DNA of 64,000 nucleotides from DTHT01 sp037444625 (GTDB lineage Bacteria > Acidobacteriota > Terriglobia > Bryobacterales > Bryobacteraceae): NCBI GenBank assembly GCA_037444625.1, contig JBBIMA010000004.1, forward strand, positions 44,049 through 108,048. Reading direction: 5' to 3'. Below the pieces are notes generated by a model. It saw only the letters and a program-made list of their open reading frames with translations. It searched no databases and was not told the DNA's origin. Both the position numbers and the translations under genes were made by a program. Of the stretch, positions 43,253 to 52,281 are shown one piece after another (positions within the stretch are counted from its first letter, which is position 1; each line of letters opens with the position of its first letter).

Positions 43253-44128
43253 TTAGCGCACTTGGTGCCCGTAGCGGTTCGAGCGGGCCAGCTTCTGGTA
43301 ATGCTCGAACAGGATGCGGGCGGCCTCCTCCACCGGATCCTGCTTCTCGCCCAGAAACGCGCTCATCACGCTGAGGGCGAACGGCCGTCCGGGCAGAAAC
43401 ACGAGGCCCGTCTCGCCCCGCACGCCGGGCAGCTCGCCGGGCTTGGAGGCCACCGGGATCTCGGCCGGAATCGCCCTGCGGAAGGCGGCCTTCACTCCCT
43501 TCATGATCTCCACCATCCGGGCGTCGGCCTCTTGGTCCACGGCCCGCCCCCGATAGATCAGCTCGGCCAGGCGCGCCATCTCGCGCGGAGTGGACAGGTT
43601 CTCATCCTCGCGCAGCGCCGCCGCCGCGTCCATCATGCGACGCTGGAGGCGCGTGCGCGTCAGTCCCAGCCCTTCGAGGGTCCGGTTCACCGCCTCCATG
43701 CCCACCAGGGCGATCAGCTTGTTGGTGGCCGTGTTGTCGCTGTCGCGGATCATCAGCTCGACAAGCTGCCCCACGCTGCGGCTGGCGGGACCCCGCTTGA
43801 GTTCCTCCTGGAGCCGCCCGCTGCCGCCCGCCGCATCCTCCGCCGTCAGCCGCAAGGAATCCTCCAGGCGCACCCGGCCGGCGCGCGCCGCGCGGAAGAC
43901 CTCGATCATGATGGGCAGCTTGATGACGCTCGCCTGGGGGAAAACCGTGTCGGCGTTGAAGCCCAGCACCGCGCCGGTTTCCAGATCCACCGCCGCCACC
44001 CCCAGCACGCCGTCCAGCTTTTCTTCCAGCGCGCGCAGGCGGGCCGCCGTGCGCGCCTCCAACAGATCGCCCACCGTAGGTTGGGCGGCCAGAGTCCAGC
44101 TCGCCATCCACCAGAGTAGATGCCGCAT
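43253..44128 (-). CDS. Serine hydrolase, class A beta-lactamase-like, atypical omega loop
   Basis: A 291-residue exported protein (signal MRHLLWWMASWTLAAQ). It has S67-V-I-K70 (FPQASVIKLPIMIE) and S130-D131-N132, the same spacing as class A beta-lactamases, and a K-P-G in place of K-T-G (VASKPGELPG). The omega-loop E166-x3-N170 pattern is not visible; the equivalent stretch reads MMDAAAALREDENLSTPREM. Without that glutamate, efficient deacylation of beta-lactams is doubtful, so it may be a DD-peptidase or another amidase of the family. The frame is open further upstream but the start is ATG 44128, at the signal peptide. Confidence 0.82.
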   Translation of the reverse strand: MRHLLWWMASWTLAAQPTVGDLLEARTAARLRALEEKLDGVLGVAAVDLETGAVLGFNADTVFPQASVIKLPIMIEVFRAARAGRVRLEDSLRLTAEDAAGGSGRLQEELKRGPASRSVGQLVELMIRDSDNTATNKLIALVGMEAVNRTLEGLGLTRTRLQRRMMDAAAALREDENLSTPREMARLAELIYRGRAVDQEADARMVEIMKGVKAAFRRAIPAEIPVASKPGELPGVRGETGLVFLPGRPFALSVMSAFLGEKQDPVEEAARILFEHYQKLARSNRYGHQVR

Positions 44129-44182
44129 ACCGGCCAATGTAACCCGAATCTTCCCGCGCCGGTCCTTCCCGGGCTGCTCTGC

Positions 44183-44188
44183 TATGAT
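44183..44188 (+). promoter_or_regulatory. -10-like TATGAT before the sugar epimerase gene
   Basis: TATGAT ends six bases before ATG 44195, so transcription would begin at or near the start codon. No ribosome-binding site is seen, which fits a leaderless message. Confidence 0.5.
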
Positions 44189-44194
44189 CCGGGT

Positions 44195-45037
44195 ATGAAA
44201 TTCGGTGTGCACGCCTTCCTGTGGACGGCCGCCTTCGATTCCTCCCATCTCGACCTGCTGCCCAAGGTCAAGGACTACGGCTTCGACGGCCTGGAGATCC
44301 CGCTGTTTCATCCGGCGGAATTTCCGGCGGCGGCCATCCGCCGGGGCCTGGCCGAGAACGCCCTGGAATGCACCGTCAGCGCCGTGATGGTGGACGGCCT
44401 CAGCCTGATCTCCCAGGAGGCCGCCGTGCGACGCCGCGCCCGCCGGCACCTGGCGGAGGCCGCCCGCGCGGTGGCCGAGGCGGGCGCCAGGATCCTGGCC
44501 GGCCCGCTTTACTGCCCGGTGGGCTATCTGCCCGGCCGGCGCCGCACCGAGGACGAATGGAAATGGGCCGTGGAAGCCTATCAGGAGTTGGGGCCCGAGC
44601 TGGAAGCCTGCGACGTCACCCTGGCCATCGAGCCGCTGAACCGCTTCGAGACCTATTTCCTGAACACCGCGGCCGACGCCATCGCCCTCGCCGATCAGGT
44701 GGCGCACCCTCGCGTGGGCCTGTTGCTGGACACCTTCCACCTCAATATCGAAGAGAAGGACCTGGGCGCGGCCTATCGCGCCGCGGGGCCGCGCCTCAAG
44801 CACGTGCACGCCTGCGAGAACGACCGCGGCACGCCGGGCAGCGGCCACATCGAGTGGCCCGCGGTTTTCGCCGCCCTGCGCCAGATCGGCTACGACGGCT
44901 GGCTGACCATCGAGAGCTTCGGTTTCGCCCTGGGCGGCATCTCGGCCGCCGCTTCCATCTGGCGCGATCTGGAAACCTCGCCCGACCGGATCGCCCGGGA
45001 GGGAGTCAAGTTCCTCAAGCGGATGGCGGCCGGCTGA
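44195..45037 (+). CDS. Sugar phosphate isomerase/epimerase, D-psicose/D-tagatose 3-epimerase-like
   Basis: A 280-residue TIM-barrel enzyme without a signal peptide. It matches the ketose 3-epimerase family: KFGVHAFLWTAAFDSSHLDLL, YGFDGLEIPLFHP, LAIEPLNRFETYFLNT (catalytic/metal Glu), GLLLDTFHLNIEEKDLG (Asp and His ligands), HVHACENDRGTPGSGHIEW and DGWLTIESFGFAL (second catalytic Glu). All four metal ligands appear present. It is divergent from the beta-lactamase-like gene and stands alone. The exact ketose is not known. Confidence 0.88.
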   Translation: MKFGVHAFLWTAAFDSSHLDLLPKVKDYGFDGLEIPLFHPAEFPAAAIRRGLAENALECTVSAVMVDGLSLISQEAAVRRRARRHLAEAARAVAEAGARILAGPLYCPVGYLPGRRRTEDEWKWAVEAYQELGPELEACDVTLAIEPLNRFETYFLNTAADAIALADQVAHPRVGLLLDTFHLNIEEKDLGAAYRAAGPRLKHVHACENDRGTPGSGHIEWPAVFAALRQIGYDGWLTIESFGFALGGISAAASIWRDLETSPDRIAREGVKFLKRMAAG

Positions 45038-45048
45038 GCCGGCGCCCC

Positions 45049-47724
45049 TCAGCGCTCGGCCACGATCTCGTACCAGGGCGAGAACACCTGTCCGTCGGCC
45101 TGGAAGTGCACGCGGAAGCCGCCCTCGGTTGTTTCCACGAAGCGCTCCTCCAGCGGCGACATGCGCCGGCCCGCCCCGTCCAGCGGATACACCGTGATGC
45201 GCCCGGCCCGCACCGGCAGCAGGAGCCGGAACTCAACCCGCTCCATCCATACCGGCGCCGAACCCCCGTTGAGGTTTCCCGAAGGCTTGTTGGGATAGCC
45301 GGGCTCGGGCTCCAGCGTGAACCAGTCGCGCGCCCCGCCGTAGGCCACCAACTGCTGCGGGCGCGGCGGATCCGTCCCGGGCTGCGTGCGGAACGTCGCC
45401 CCCGGGCAGGAGACTAGCAGGCGCTCGGACTCCTCCAGCGGGCGTTCATCCAGCGCCGTCACCAGTACGGCAAAGAAACCCCGCGCCGAAGCGCCCGGCC
45501 GGATCTCGAGCCGCCCCGCGCCCAGGCCGCCTTCCGAGACCCAACCGAAGACTCCCGCCGCCGACGGCGCTTGAATCACCAGGCGGCGGCCTTCAGGGTC
45601 GTAGCGGATCTCGCCCGTGTCGGAGAGGTAGGGCGGGGCCGGCGGCCGCCGCGCTTCCTCGTCCAGCTCGCCTTCGCCCCCCGGCGCCAGAGCGCAGGCA
45701 TGCAGAAAACAGACCGCCGGCTCGAAGCCCGCCAGGCTGGTCAGGAATGCCCCGATCGCCGCGTTGCGCCGCTCCCGTCCCGCGCGCAGCCGATCCTCCC
45801 GGCTGAGAGGCAACTCGATCGTCCGCCGTGCCCGCTGGAGGGCGCCGGAGCGAAACAGCCAGGCCGCCTGGCCGAAGTTCGCGAACTTGCCCCAGTCGCC
45901 GTTCAGGTTGAAGCCGTGGGGCACGCCGGACTCCCAACTGCGGCTGTGTTCGTAGGCGAAGTGCACGATCCCGTCCCAGTCCTGGAAGGCGGCGAAGGCG
46001 GCCAGGGTGGGATCAATCTCGGGGCCTTGCCGGTTGGGCCAGGGCTGGTTGTACTCGCTCACCGTGTAGGGCAGCCCCAGCGCGCGCGCCACCGCCATCG
46101 CCTGGAAGCTGGTCAGCCCGCCGCCCACCGAGGAGGAGTCGCGGATGCGCCAGTCCCGCCCGTCCCAGGCCGTGTTGGGAAAGTTGTAGTGGTCCACGTA
46201 AAAGTGGTTGTCCAGATAGTCCATGTCCCGGTGCGAATCCAGGTTGAGCAGCCCGCCGTAGCCCATTTGGGTTCCCGTGACCGGGACCAGCTCGTCGGTG
46301 GCGGCCCGCACCGCCTCCCGGATCGAGCTCAGGTAGCGCCGGTCGGCCTCCGCCAGGAACTCCAGGTAATCGTTGAGGCGCGGCTCGACCGCCACCTCGT
46401 TGTCTCCCACCAGGGCGATGTTGGCCGCCTCCAGCCTCTCGCCCTCCCCCAGCGAGCGCCGGCCCGCTTGCCGCAGGCTCCAGTTGCGCAGGTAGACCGT
46501 CGTCCCCGCCAGGCTTTCCACTGAGAGGCCCATCCGGCCCCGGCCCTCGATCTCGAAGCCGGCGGTGAAGGCCAGACGATACTTGCGCCACTCCCCGGAG
46601 ACTGCGATCGTCACCCCGCGCTCGGTGCGCCAGGGACTGACGTCTTCTTTGACGTCCCAGTAGACCGAGCGCGTCTGGCCCGCCGGCAAATCGGCCCGGA
46701 TCTCGATCTCGGCCAGGTAAGGCTCGCCTCGCCGCAGCGAGAAGCCCACCTGTTTGACGATCACCCAGTTGCCTCCGGCCGTCACTTGGACGCGGATTCC
46801 CGGCGCGCCTTCGGCTTCGAAGGATTCGGGCTGCTCCCCGCGCGCCGGCGCGTGGTTCTCGATCGTCCAGCGCCCCGGCAACAACTCGGGGCCGTCGGGT
46901 TCCCCCTCGCCCCAGGCGGCGCGCAGCGCCTCGTGGTCGCCGTACTTGCCGGTCAGGAACGCGTTCCACTGCCGGGTCAGTTCCTCGCGGTACTCGCCCG
47001 CCAGGACCGGCTCGAGGTTGCCGGTCTGCCAGTCGCGCACCAGCGAGCTTTCGTTGTTGATCTCGACCATGGCCAGCACAGGATCGTCCTTGAGCCGGAG
47101 CCCTTCGAGCAGGCGCCGGGCGTATTCGGCCTGAAGCTCGACCATGCGGGGATAGAAAATGTGCAGCGGCTTGCTCTGGCGGGGAAAGGCCGGATGGGCC
47201 GGCAGCCCGTCCACCGCGGGCCGGAACTGATAGCCCACGTGCAGATTCAGGTTCACGTAGATACCCTCGGCCCGCAAGGCGTCCAGAAAGGTTCGCAGTC
47301 GTTCGAGCGCGACGGGGTTCAAGCTCGGATAGGGCCCGCGGGTCAGGGCGCTGCCCGCGTTGTTGGGGTCGGCGTCCGGCTGGCTGTCCATGTGATGCAG
47401 GCGCACCAGATTGACGCCCAGCTTGCGCAGCCGACGGGCGATGCGCCCGGCCTCCTCTCCAGCGGGGAAGTTGGCGCCGAAGCACAGGTTCAGGCCGAAG
47501 AAGCGGACCCTTTCGTCGTCCTCGGTTCCGGGCGCCAAGTCCGCGCCCACGCGGTAGAAACGGCCCTGGCGCACGAGGATGCGGTCGGACGCCTCGAGCG
47601 GACGGTTCAGGCGGCTGAAGTCGGGCGCACCCTCCAGCTCGTCCTGGAGGACGGCGAACTGGTAGTATTCCGGCTGCCCGGCCAGGGGGGCCGCCGCCAG
47701 CAAGCAGAGCCACAGGCCGCGCAT
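45049..47724 (-). CDS. Large secreted glycoside hydrolase-like protein (clan A TIM barrel)
   Basis: An 891-residue protein with a signal peptide (MRGLWLCLLAAAPLAGQ). The N-terminal barrel has FFGLNLCFGANFP, LGVNLVRLHHMDSQPDA and VLAMVEINNESSLVRDW, where N-E is the usual acid/base pair of clan A glycosidases. YTVSEYNQPWPNRQ holds the likely nucleophile Glu. A carbohydrate-binding-like beta domain is inserted at about residues 290-420 (VQVTAGGNWVIVKQVGFSLRRGEPY). The C-terminal 200 residues are beta-rich. The family number cannot be fixed from sight; GH5 or GH39-like is likely. It converges with the sugar epimerase gene. Confidence 0.78.
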   Translation of the reverse strand: MRGLWLCLLAAAPLAGQPEYYQFAVLQDELEGAPDFSRLNRPLEASDRILVRQGRFYRVGADLAPGTEDDERVRFFGLNLCFGANFPAGEEAGRIARRLRKLGVNLVRLHHMDSQPDADPNNAGSALTRGPYPSLNPVALERLRTFLDALRAEGIYVNLNLHVGYQFRPAVDGLPAHPAFPRQSKPLHIFYPRMVELQAEYARRLLEGLRLKDDPVLAMVEINNESSLVRDWQTGNLEPVLAGEYREELTRQWNAFLTGKYGDHEALRAAWGEGEPDGPELLPGRWTIENHAPARGEQPESFEAEGAPGIRVQVTAGGNWVIVKQVGFSLRRGEPYLAEIEIRADLPAGQTRSVYWDVKEDVSPWRTERGVTIAVSGEWRKYRLAFTAGFEIEGRGRMGLSVESLAGTTVYLRNWSLRQAGRRSLGEGERLEAANIALVGDNEVAVEPRLNDYLEFLAEADRRYLSSIREAVRAATDELVPVTGTQMGYGGLLNLDSHRDMDYLDNHFYVDHYNFPNTAWDGRDWRIRDSSSVGGGLTSFQAMAVARALGLPYTVSEYNQPWPNRQGPEIDPTLAAFAAFQDWDGIVHFAYEHSRSWESGVPHGFNLNGDWGKFANFGQAAWLFRSGALQRARRTIELPLSREDRLRAGRERRNAAIGAFLTSLAGFEPAVCFLHACALAPGGEGELDEEARRPPAPPYLSDTGEIRYDPEGRRLVIQAPSAAGVFGWVSEGGLGAGRLEIRPGASARGFFAVLVTALDERPLEESERLLVSCPGATFRTQPGTDPPRPQQLVAYGGARDWFTLEPEPGYPNKPSGNLNGGSAPVWMERVEFRLLLPVRAGRITVYPLDGAGRRMSPLEERFVETTEGGFRVHFQADGQVFSPWYEIVAER

Positions 47725-47785
47725 CTGGGAGTCCCTTGAATAGTATCGCCTGAAGGCGGGCTGCTCGAGTCTCCACCCGGACGAT

Positions 47786-49009
47786 TTAGTGCAGCCTCGA
47801 ACTCTCCCGGCCCGCCGGCGCTATCAGGCTCAACTCCACTTGGGCCAGCCAGAGCGCGCCTTGGATGCGCACGGCGCCCGGCGGCCGCCGGTAGGCCAGC
47901 ACCAGCTTGGTCAGCGGGGCCGACTCCTCCAGCAGGAAGGCGAACTCCTCGGCCCGCCACTGCTCGCTCGACAGCGAGGGCGAGGTCGCCTGTCCGCACT
48001 CGAAGCGCAAGCCCGAGTCGGGAGGGATTCCCGCCGTGCGGTAGTGCAAGCGCAGGCGGTATCGGCCCGCGGGCGCCAAAGGCAGGAACTGGACCAGCAA
48101 TTCGCATTGCTCGGGCTGGCGTCCCGAGAAACTGAGCTTGACACCCGAGGGGTAGCCCGCCCAGATCGCGCGCACGCCTTCCGAGTGCGGCATACGCCAG
48201 TCGAAGCCCGCCCCCAGCGGCCGCAGGCCGAAATCACCGTTGCTCAGCAGCAGGCCCCGGGAAGGCGCCAGGGGACGGGTGCGGATCAGCCTGCGCTCCG
48301 CCATGGCATTCCACAGCCGGAGGGCGGCGGCCGCCTCGCCCCGCTCGATCAGCCGCTCGCAATAGGCCAGCAGGACCGGGCCGGCCTCGCGCCCGCCGTT
48401 CTCCAACAGGCGCGCGGCCACCGCCGCGCCCGCCTCGATTCGATTCTCGGCCAGCAGAAACGACAGATAGGCCGCCAGCACCGCGGGCCGGTCCGGCAGG
48501 CCCCGGCGCAGGATCAGGTCGGAGTCTTGGGAAAACTCCCAGCACAGGCGGAACAGGGGCCTCAAGTCGTCGCCCGAGATGGCCGCCGCTTCCCGCGTCC
48601 AGCGCCAGAAGGCTTCCGCCTGTCCGCGCCGGAAGTAGAAGCTGGCCAGCACCCAGCGCGGTTCGTACCTTCGATCCACCTCGGCGGCCTTCAGCAGGTA
48701 GCCCTCAGCGCGGGGGAAATCCCGTGCGGTCTCGGCCAGCAGCCCCAGCTCGATCCAGACCGCCGAGTCGTAAGGGTTCAACTCTACGGCGCGCCGGAGG
48801 GCTTCGACCCGGCGGGTGGGATCCAGTCGGGCCAGACGTTTCCAGTAGCGGGGTTCGAACGGCGCCCAGCGCAGGGCCTGCTCCAGGCGAGCCGGATCGT
48901 CGCTTCGAGCGAGCGATTCGGCCCAGGCCAGGCGGAGGGCCCAGTACAGGGCGAAGGCCGCGAGGGCGAAGACGAGCAAGGCTGCGGCGCGCAGCGAGAG
49001 GCGGGACAT
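47786..49009 (-). CDS. Membrane-anchored TPR protein with C-terminal beta domain
   Basis: A 407-residue protein. The first 30 residues contain one hydrophobic anchor (AALLVFALAAFALYWALRLAW). Residues about 35-240 are TPR-like helices (ALRRAVELNPYDSAVWIELGLL, AEGYLLKAAEVDRRYEPRWVLASFYF). Residues about 250-400 look like a beta-sandwich as in carbohydrate-binding or discoidin-type domains (YRLRLHYRTAGIPPDSGLRFECGQ). Similar proteins in acidobacteria occur near polysaccharide or exosortase systems, but I see no such genes here. Function unknown. Confidence 0.7.
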   Translation of the reverse strand: MSRLSLRAAALLVFALAAFALYWALRLAWAESLARSDDPARLEQALRWAPFEPRYWKRLARLDPTRRVEALRRAVELNPYDSAVWIELGLLAETARDFPRAEGYLLKAAEVDRRYEPRWVLASFYFRRGQAEAFWRWTREAAAISGDDLRPLFRLCWEFSQDSDLILRRGLPDRPAVLAAYLSFLLAENRIEAGAAVAARLLENGGREAGPVLLAYCERLIERGEAAAALRLWNAMAERRLIRTRPLAPSRGLLLSNGDFGLRPLGAGFDWRMPHSEGVRAIWAGYPSGVKLSFSGRQPEQCELLVQFLPLAPAGRYRLRLHYRTAGIPPDSGLRFECGQATSPSLSSEQWRAEEFAFLLEESAPLTKLVLAYRRPPGAVRIQGALWLAQVELSLIAPAGRESSRLH

Positions 49010-49177
49010 CGGGCCATTAAGAAGGTGCCAAGAAAGCTAGTGGCTCGGCCCCGGGGATTTCTCTGTTTTCCGCCGGCAATTCCCCTTACGACCCTGGAGG
49101 TGCGGTTCCTGCCGTCCGATCAAGCCACTGACGAGGGAATTCGCCTCGTGCCATTACCACCGACGGAGGGAGAGTTC

Positions 49178-50035
49178 GTGCTTTCAGAAACCGTTCGCGC
49201 CGCTTTGGCATCCGCTTTGGCCGGATGCCTCACCTATACGCTCGCTGCCGGTCCGGCTATCGGCTTGGTCCTGGCTCGGGGCAGCTTCCGGTTGGATGAC
49301 GCCACCGTCTTCCGCAGCGCCACGCTGTTTGAGGGGACGCGGATCGAGACCGCCGGGACGCCTTCCGAGCTGCAACTGAACTCCGGGGCGCGCTTCCAGC
49401 TCGCCGGTCAATCCCGCGGCACCGTCTACCGCGACCGCCTGGTCTTGGAGAAGGGCGGAGGTCTACTGGAAGGCGCATCCTATCCGGTCGAGGCCCAACA
49501 CCTGCGGATCGCCCCGGCGGTCACGGGCGCGCAGGCCCGCATCGCTTTGGATCCGGGCGACCGCGTTCTGGTGGCGGCCCTGAGGGGTCCGGTGCGCGTG
49601 ACCACCGCAGACGGCCTTCTGCTGGCCAACATCGCCGCGGGGCGCGCCCTGGCCTTCCAAGCCGCCCAAACCGGCGCTTCGGGCCCTGTCAAGCTGACCG
49701 GCATCGTCAACAAGCGGCAAGACCGCTATTTCCTGACGGACGACACCACCGGAGTGACGGTCGAGCTGGTGGGCGAGGATTTGGACCGGCATGTCGGCAA
49801 GCGCGTCGAGGTCGCCGGCTCGGTGATGCCCGGCGTGCAGCCGGCCGGCGGCGCTTCCCAGGTGGTCCGTGTGGCGTCCGTTCAGGGCGCCGCGGCGGCG
49901 GGAGGCGCGGCGGCAGCGGCTGCGGGCGGGGTTTCCAAGGCCGTGATCGCAGGCGTGGTGATTACCGGGGCGGCTGCCGGGACCGTCATCGGTTTGGTCG
50001 CGACGGGCGAGGAGAAGCAATCAGCCAGCCGCTGA
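49178..50035 (+). CDS. Secreted FecR-like/OB-fold protein of unknown function
   Basis: A 285-residue protein starting at GTG 49178 behind GGAGGGAG. An N-terminal hydrophobic segment (ALASALAGCLTYTLAAGPAIG) suggests export. The following 140 residues resemble a FecR-like beta domain (FRLDDATVFRSATLFEGTRI, LNSGARFQLAGQSRGTVYRD). An OB-fold-like stretch is next (KLTGIVNKRQDRYFLTDDTTG ... RVEVAGSVMPG). The end is an Ala/Gly-rich linker and a hydrophobic helix (AVIAGVVITGAAAGTVIGLV). This resembles acidobacterial surface proteins of unknown role. Confidence 0.68.
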   Translation: MLSETVRAALASALAGCLTYTLAAGPAIGLVLARGSFRLDDATVFRSATLFEGTRIETAGTPSELQLNSGARFQLAGQSRGTVYRDRLVLEKGGGLLEGASYPVEAQHLRIAPAVTGAQARIALDPGDRVLVAALRGPVRVTTADGLLLANIAAGRALAFQAAQTGASGPVKLTGIVNKRQDRYFLTDDTTGVTVELVGEDLDRHVGKRVEVAGSVMPGVQPAGGASQVVRVASVQGAAAAGGAAAAAAGGVSKAVIAGVVITGAAAGTVIGLVATGEEKQSASR

Positions 50036-50099
50036 GGCGGGCCTCTGCCCCAGGGAGAGCAGGCTTTGGGGGCTGACATTGTGTCGGCCCCCTCCTGAA

Positions 50100-50132
50100 A
50101 ACAAGGACTCCCCGCGCAGCGGGGAGCTTGTT
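50100..50132. repeat. Long imperfect hairpin (REP-like or terminator)
   Basis: AACAAG, a two-base bulge, CTCCCCGC, a three-base loop, GCGGGGAG and CTTGTT form a 14-bp stem. It sits 64 bases past the stop of the FecR-like gene. No U-tract follows, so it is either a weak terminator or a REP-like palindrome. It is the only copy I noticed in the window. Confidence 0.5.
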
Positions 50133-50353
50133 GAGCCACCTACCCCTTCGCGGGCCGCACCCACCCGAACCCGGAGGCACCCCCACCAAGCGAGGAGAAC
50201 CTCTTTCGAACCCCCAGACTGGTTGAGCAATTCCCATGCCAGCCCTATCTGCTTGAGGGATTTCACGTAAGCCCGAGCGCACTCCCGTTTTTGGTAGCTC
50301 CCCCTTATGCCCTCCTCCCGGATCTTGAAATCTGCCCGCCCCCGCCGCGGCGG

Positions 50354-50359
50354 TACAAT
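50354..50359 (+). promoter_or_regulatory. -10-like TACAAT before the MFS gene
   Basis: TACAAT ends six bases before an in-frame GTG (50366) and 15 before ATG 50375. No ribosome-binding site is seen, so a leaderless start at GTG 50366 is possible. Confidence 0.45.
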
Positions 50360-50374
50360 ACCCCAGTGGCGCCC

Positions 50375-51595
50375 ATGGCCCCGCCCCGCAACCCGCCGCC
50401 GCCCGCGGCCGGCCCGGCTTCCCTGGCCCGCAAGGGCTTGACGGGCTTCTTTCTCTCCGGGTTGCTGCTGGCCTTCCTGGGGGCCATCCTGCCTGCCTGG
50501 GGCTATCACGTCCGCGAGGATTTCCTCACGGTAGGCAACTTCTTCCTCAGCATGAACCTAGGCCTGTGGCTTTCGGCCGCCGTGGCGCAGTACCGCCTGG
50601 CGGGCCGCAATGGTCCGGCCATGCTGGTCAGAGCTTGCGCGCTGGCCTGCGCCAGCCTCCTGATGCTGGCCTTGCTGCCGCCGGGCTTCCCGGACTGGGG
50701 GCGCATGGCGGGCATCGCAGGCGTCGGCTTGGCGGCGGGCCTGCTTAACCGGGGCGTTTTCCAAGCCATCTCCGTGCTGTACCGGAGCGATCCGGCGGCC
50801 ACCGTCAACCTGGCGGGAATCTTCTTCGGCTCGGGATGCGTGGCGGTGTCGCTGCTGGTGGCGGGCACGTTCTACGTCTACACGGTGGCCAGTATCCTGG
50901 TTTGGATCGCCTTGATTCCGGGCCTGTTCCTGGGCATGTACCTCAAGGCGCTGAAGGCTTGCGCCCCTTGGAGGGAGGAGGCGCCTGAACGGGCGGGGAC
51001 CTCCGGTTGGCAGGAGACCTTAGCCGAGCTGCGCAGCCCTGCGGCCGTGCTGCTGGCCTTGCTGCTGTTCTTTCAATTCGGCAACGAATGGTCGCTGGCC
51101 GGGTGGCTGCCGCTGCTGCTGACCAAGCGCCTCGGTGTCAGCCCGGCCTCCTCGCTGCTCATGCTGACCCTTTACTGGCTGTCCCTGTTGGTCGGGCGGG
51201 TGGCGGCTTCGGCTCTGTTGCCTCGCCTGCCTCACGGCAAGCTGTTGGGCGCCAGCGGCCTGGCCGCCTTGCTGGGCTGCGTAGTGCTGGCCGCGACCAA
51301 CAATCGCTTCGGGGCCGTCAGCGGCATCCTGTTGGTGGGCGGCGGCTTCGCCTCCGTCTACCCTCTGGCGGTAGAACGCATCGGGGGGCGCTTTCCCTCC
51401 TACCATCCCGGCTTCTTCAACGGGATCTTCTCCTTTGCGGTCTCCGGGGGCTTGTTGGCCCCTTGGTCGTTGGGCTTCTTTGTGGACCGCTGGGGCGCCG
51501 GGGCGGTGATCGCCGTACCGCTACTGGGCACGTTAGTCGTGTGTCTGCTGATCGTGCTGCTGTGGGCCGAGGCCAAGCTGGCCTCCTACGGCTGA
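50375..51595 (+). CDS. MFS transporter
   Basis: A 406-residue major facilitator transporter with about twelve hydrophobic helices in two halves joined by a charged loop (KALKACAPWREEAPERAG). The helices start at LTGFFLSGLLLAFLGAILPAW and end with VIAVPLLGTLVVCLLIVLLWA. The second half has an FFQFGNEWSLAGWLPLLL segment like sugar:proton symporters of the fucose-permease type, but no substrate can be assigned. ATG 50375 is used; GTG 50366 is equally possible as a leaderless start. Neighbours give no pathway clue. Confidence 0.85.
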   Translation: MAPPRNPPPPAAGPASLARKGLTGFFLSGLLLAFLGAILPAWGYHVREDFLTVGNFFLSMNLGLWLSAAVAQYRLAGRNGPAMLVRACALACASLLMLALLPPGFPDWGRMAGIAGVGLAAGLLNRGVFQAISVLYRSDPAATVNLAGIFFGSGCVAVSLLVAGTFYVYTVASILVWIALIPGLFLGMYLKALKACAPWREEAPERAGTSGWQETLAELRSPAAVLLALLLFFQFGNEWSLAGWLPLLLTKRLGVSPASSLLMLTLYWLSLLVGRVAASALLPRLPHGKLLGASGLAALLGCVVLAATNNRFGAVSGILLVGGGFASVYPLAVERIGGRFPSYHPGFFNGIFSFAVSGGLLAPWSLGFFVDRWGAGAVIAVPLLGTLVVCLLIVLLWAEAKLASYG

Positions 51596-51606
51596 GGCGG
51601 GGCGGT

Positions 51607-52269
51607 TCAGAAAAGGCGCAGCGCGCACTCCCCGGCCGGGCCGCTGTAAAGCAACTCGAGCGAGCGGATGCCCTTGGTCTTGCCCTTGTAAGCGAAATAG
51701 AGCAAGCCCGCGACCGGCTGAGCGGTCTCCCCCTCGGGAATCGCGGCCTCGACCACCACTTCTTCCGGACTCGGAACCGGCTCTTTGTCCACGCCGGCCG
51801 ACGCGGGCACGCGCGGCGCCTCGGGCAAACGCGTCTGGCGCGGCCGCGGGTCGCCCGGAAATCGCTCCGCGGGCCGGCGGCCCCCGATAATGATGCCGGC
51901 GTCGCCGACCCCGCCGCCCACCGTCAGTTCCGGACGGCGTTCCCAGTCCGGATACTTCAGCGAGGCCGCCACCATTCCGGGAGTCTGCGGGGCCAGGGCC
52001 GCCCTCTTGCCGTTCACCCTCAGCGCGAAGTCTCCGGCGCTGACCTTCAGCGGCCGGCCCCGTTCCGGGTAGACGGCCGCCTCGATGACCAGGTAGCCCT
52101 CCACTAAGAACGCCTGGCCCCGGGCGGCGACCCCGCGCGCCAGATATTCCGCCCCGAAAGCAACGGCAGGCAGCCTCGCCTCGGCCGGGTAATCCTTAGG
52201 CGACGGACGGGGATCCAGACCCGCCCCCCACAGCAGGCAGGCCGAAAGCATCCCCGCGGCGAGCCGCAT
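51607..52269 (-). CDS. Conserved hypothetical secreted protein
   Basis: A 220-residue protein with a signal peptide (MRLAAGMLSACLLWGAGL). The body looks beta-rich (GQAFLVEGYLVIEAAVYP, DFALRVNGKRAALAP), has a Gly-rich turn (LTVGGGVGDAGIIIGGRRP), a proline/charged linker and a final beta segment (VAGLLYFAYKGKTKGIRSLELLYSG). I do not recognise a named family. ATG 52269 is chosen at the signal peptide; GGAGG and a TATACT box lie just upstream. It converges with the MFS gene and is divergent from dacB. Confidence 0.65.
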   Translation of the reverse strand: MRLAAGMLSACLLWGAGLDPRPSPKDYPAEARLPAVAFGAEYLARGVAARGQAFLVEGYLVIEAAVYPERGRPLKVSAGDFALRVNGKRAALAPQTPGMVAASLKYPDWERRPELTVGGGVGDAGIIIGGRRPAERFPGDPRPRQTRLPEAPRVPASAGVDKEPVPSPEEVVVEAAIPEGETAQPVAGLLYFAYKGKTKGIRSLELLYSGPAGECALRLF

Positions 52270-52275
52270 GCCTCC

Positions 52276-52281
52276 AGTATA
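52276..52281 (-). promoter_or_regulatory. -10-like TATACT before the hypothetical secreted gene
   Basis: TATACT on the minus strand ends six bases before ATG 52269, another near-leaderless arrangement. Confidence 0.4.

Larger units (their letters stand above)
50036..50365. other. Intergenic region of 330 bases without a supported gene
   Basis: No reading frame here has family features. It holds the hairpin at 50100-50132 and, at the right end, the promoter-like TACAAT of the MFS gene. Translations that look peptide-like (for example on the minus strand around 50020-50290) contain low-complexity sequence and no start signal. The region is more AT-balanced than its neighbours and may be a remnant of a mobile or repeat element. 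Confidence 0.45.

Noticed and set aside
44129..44848. Upstream extension of the beta-lactamase-like frame to 44848
   Set aside because: The signal peptide begins at ATG 44128; the extension is antisense to the sugar epimerase gene.
50021..50290. Possible small gene or integrase remnant on the minus strand
   Set aside because: The translation has some helical-looking stretches, but there is no start signal, no catalytic residues and low-complexity content.
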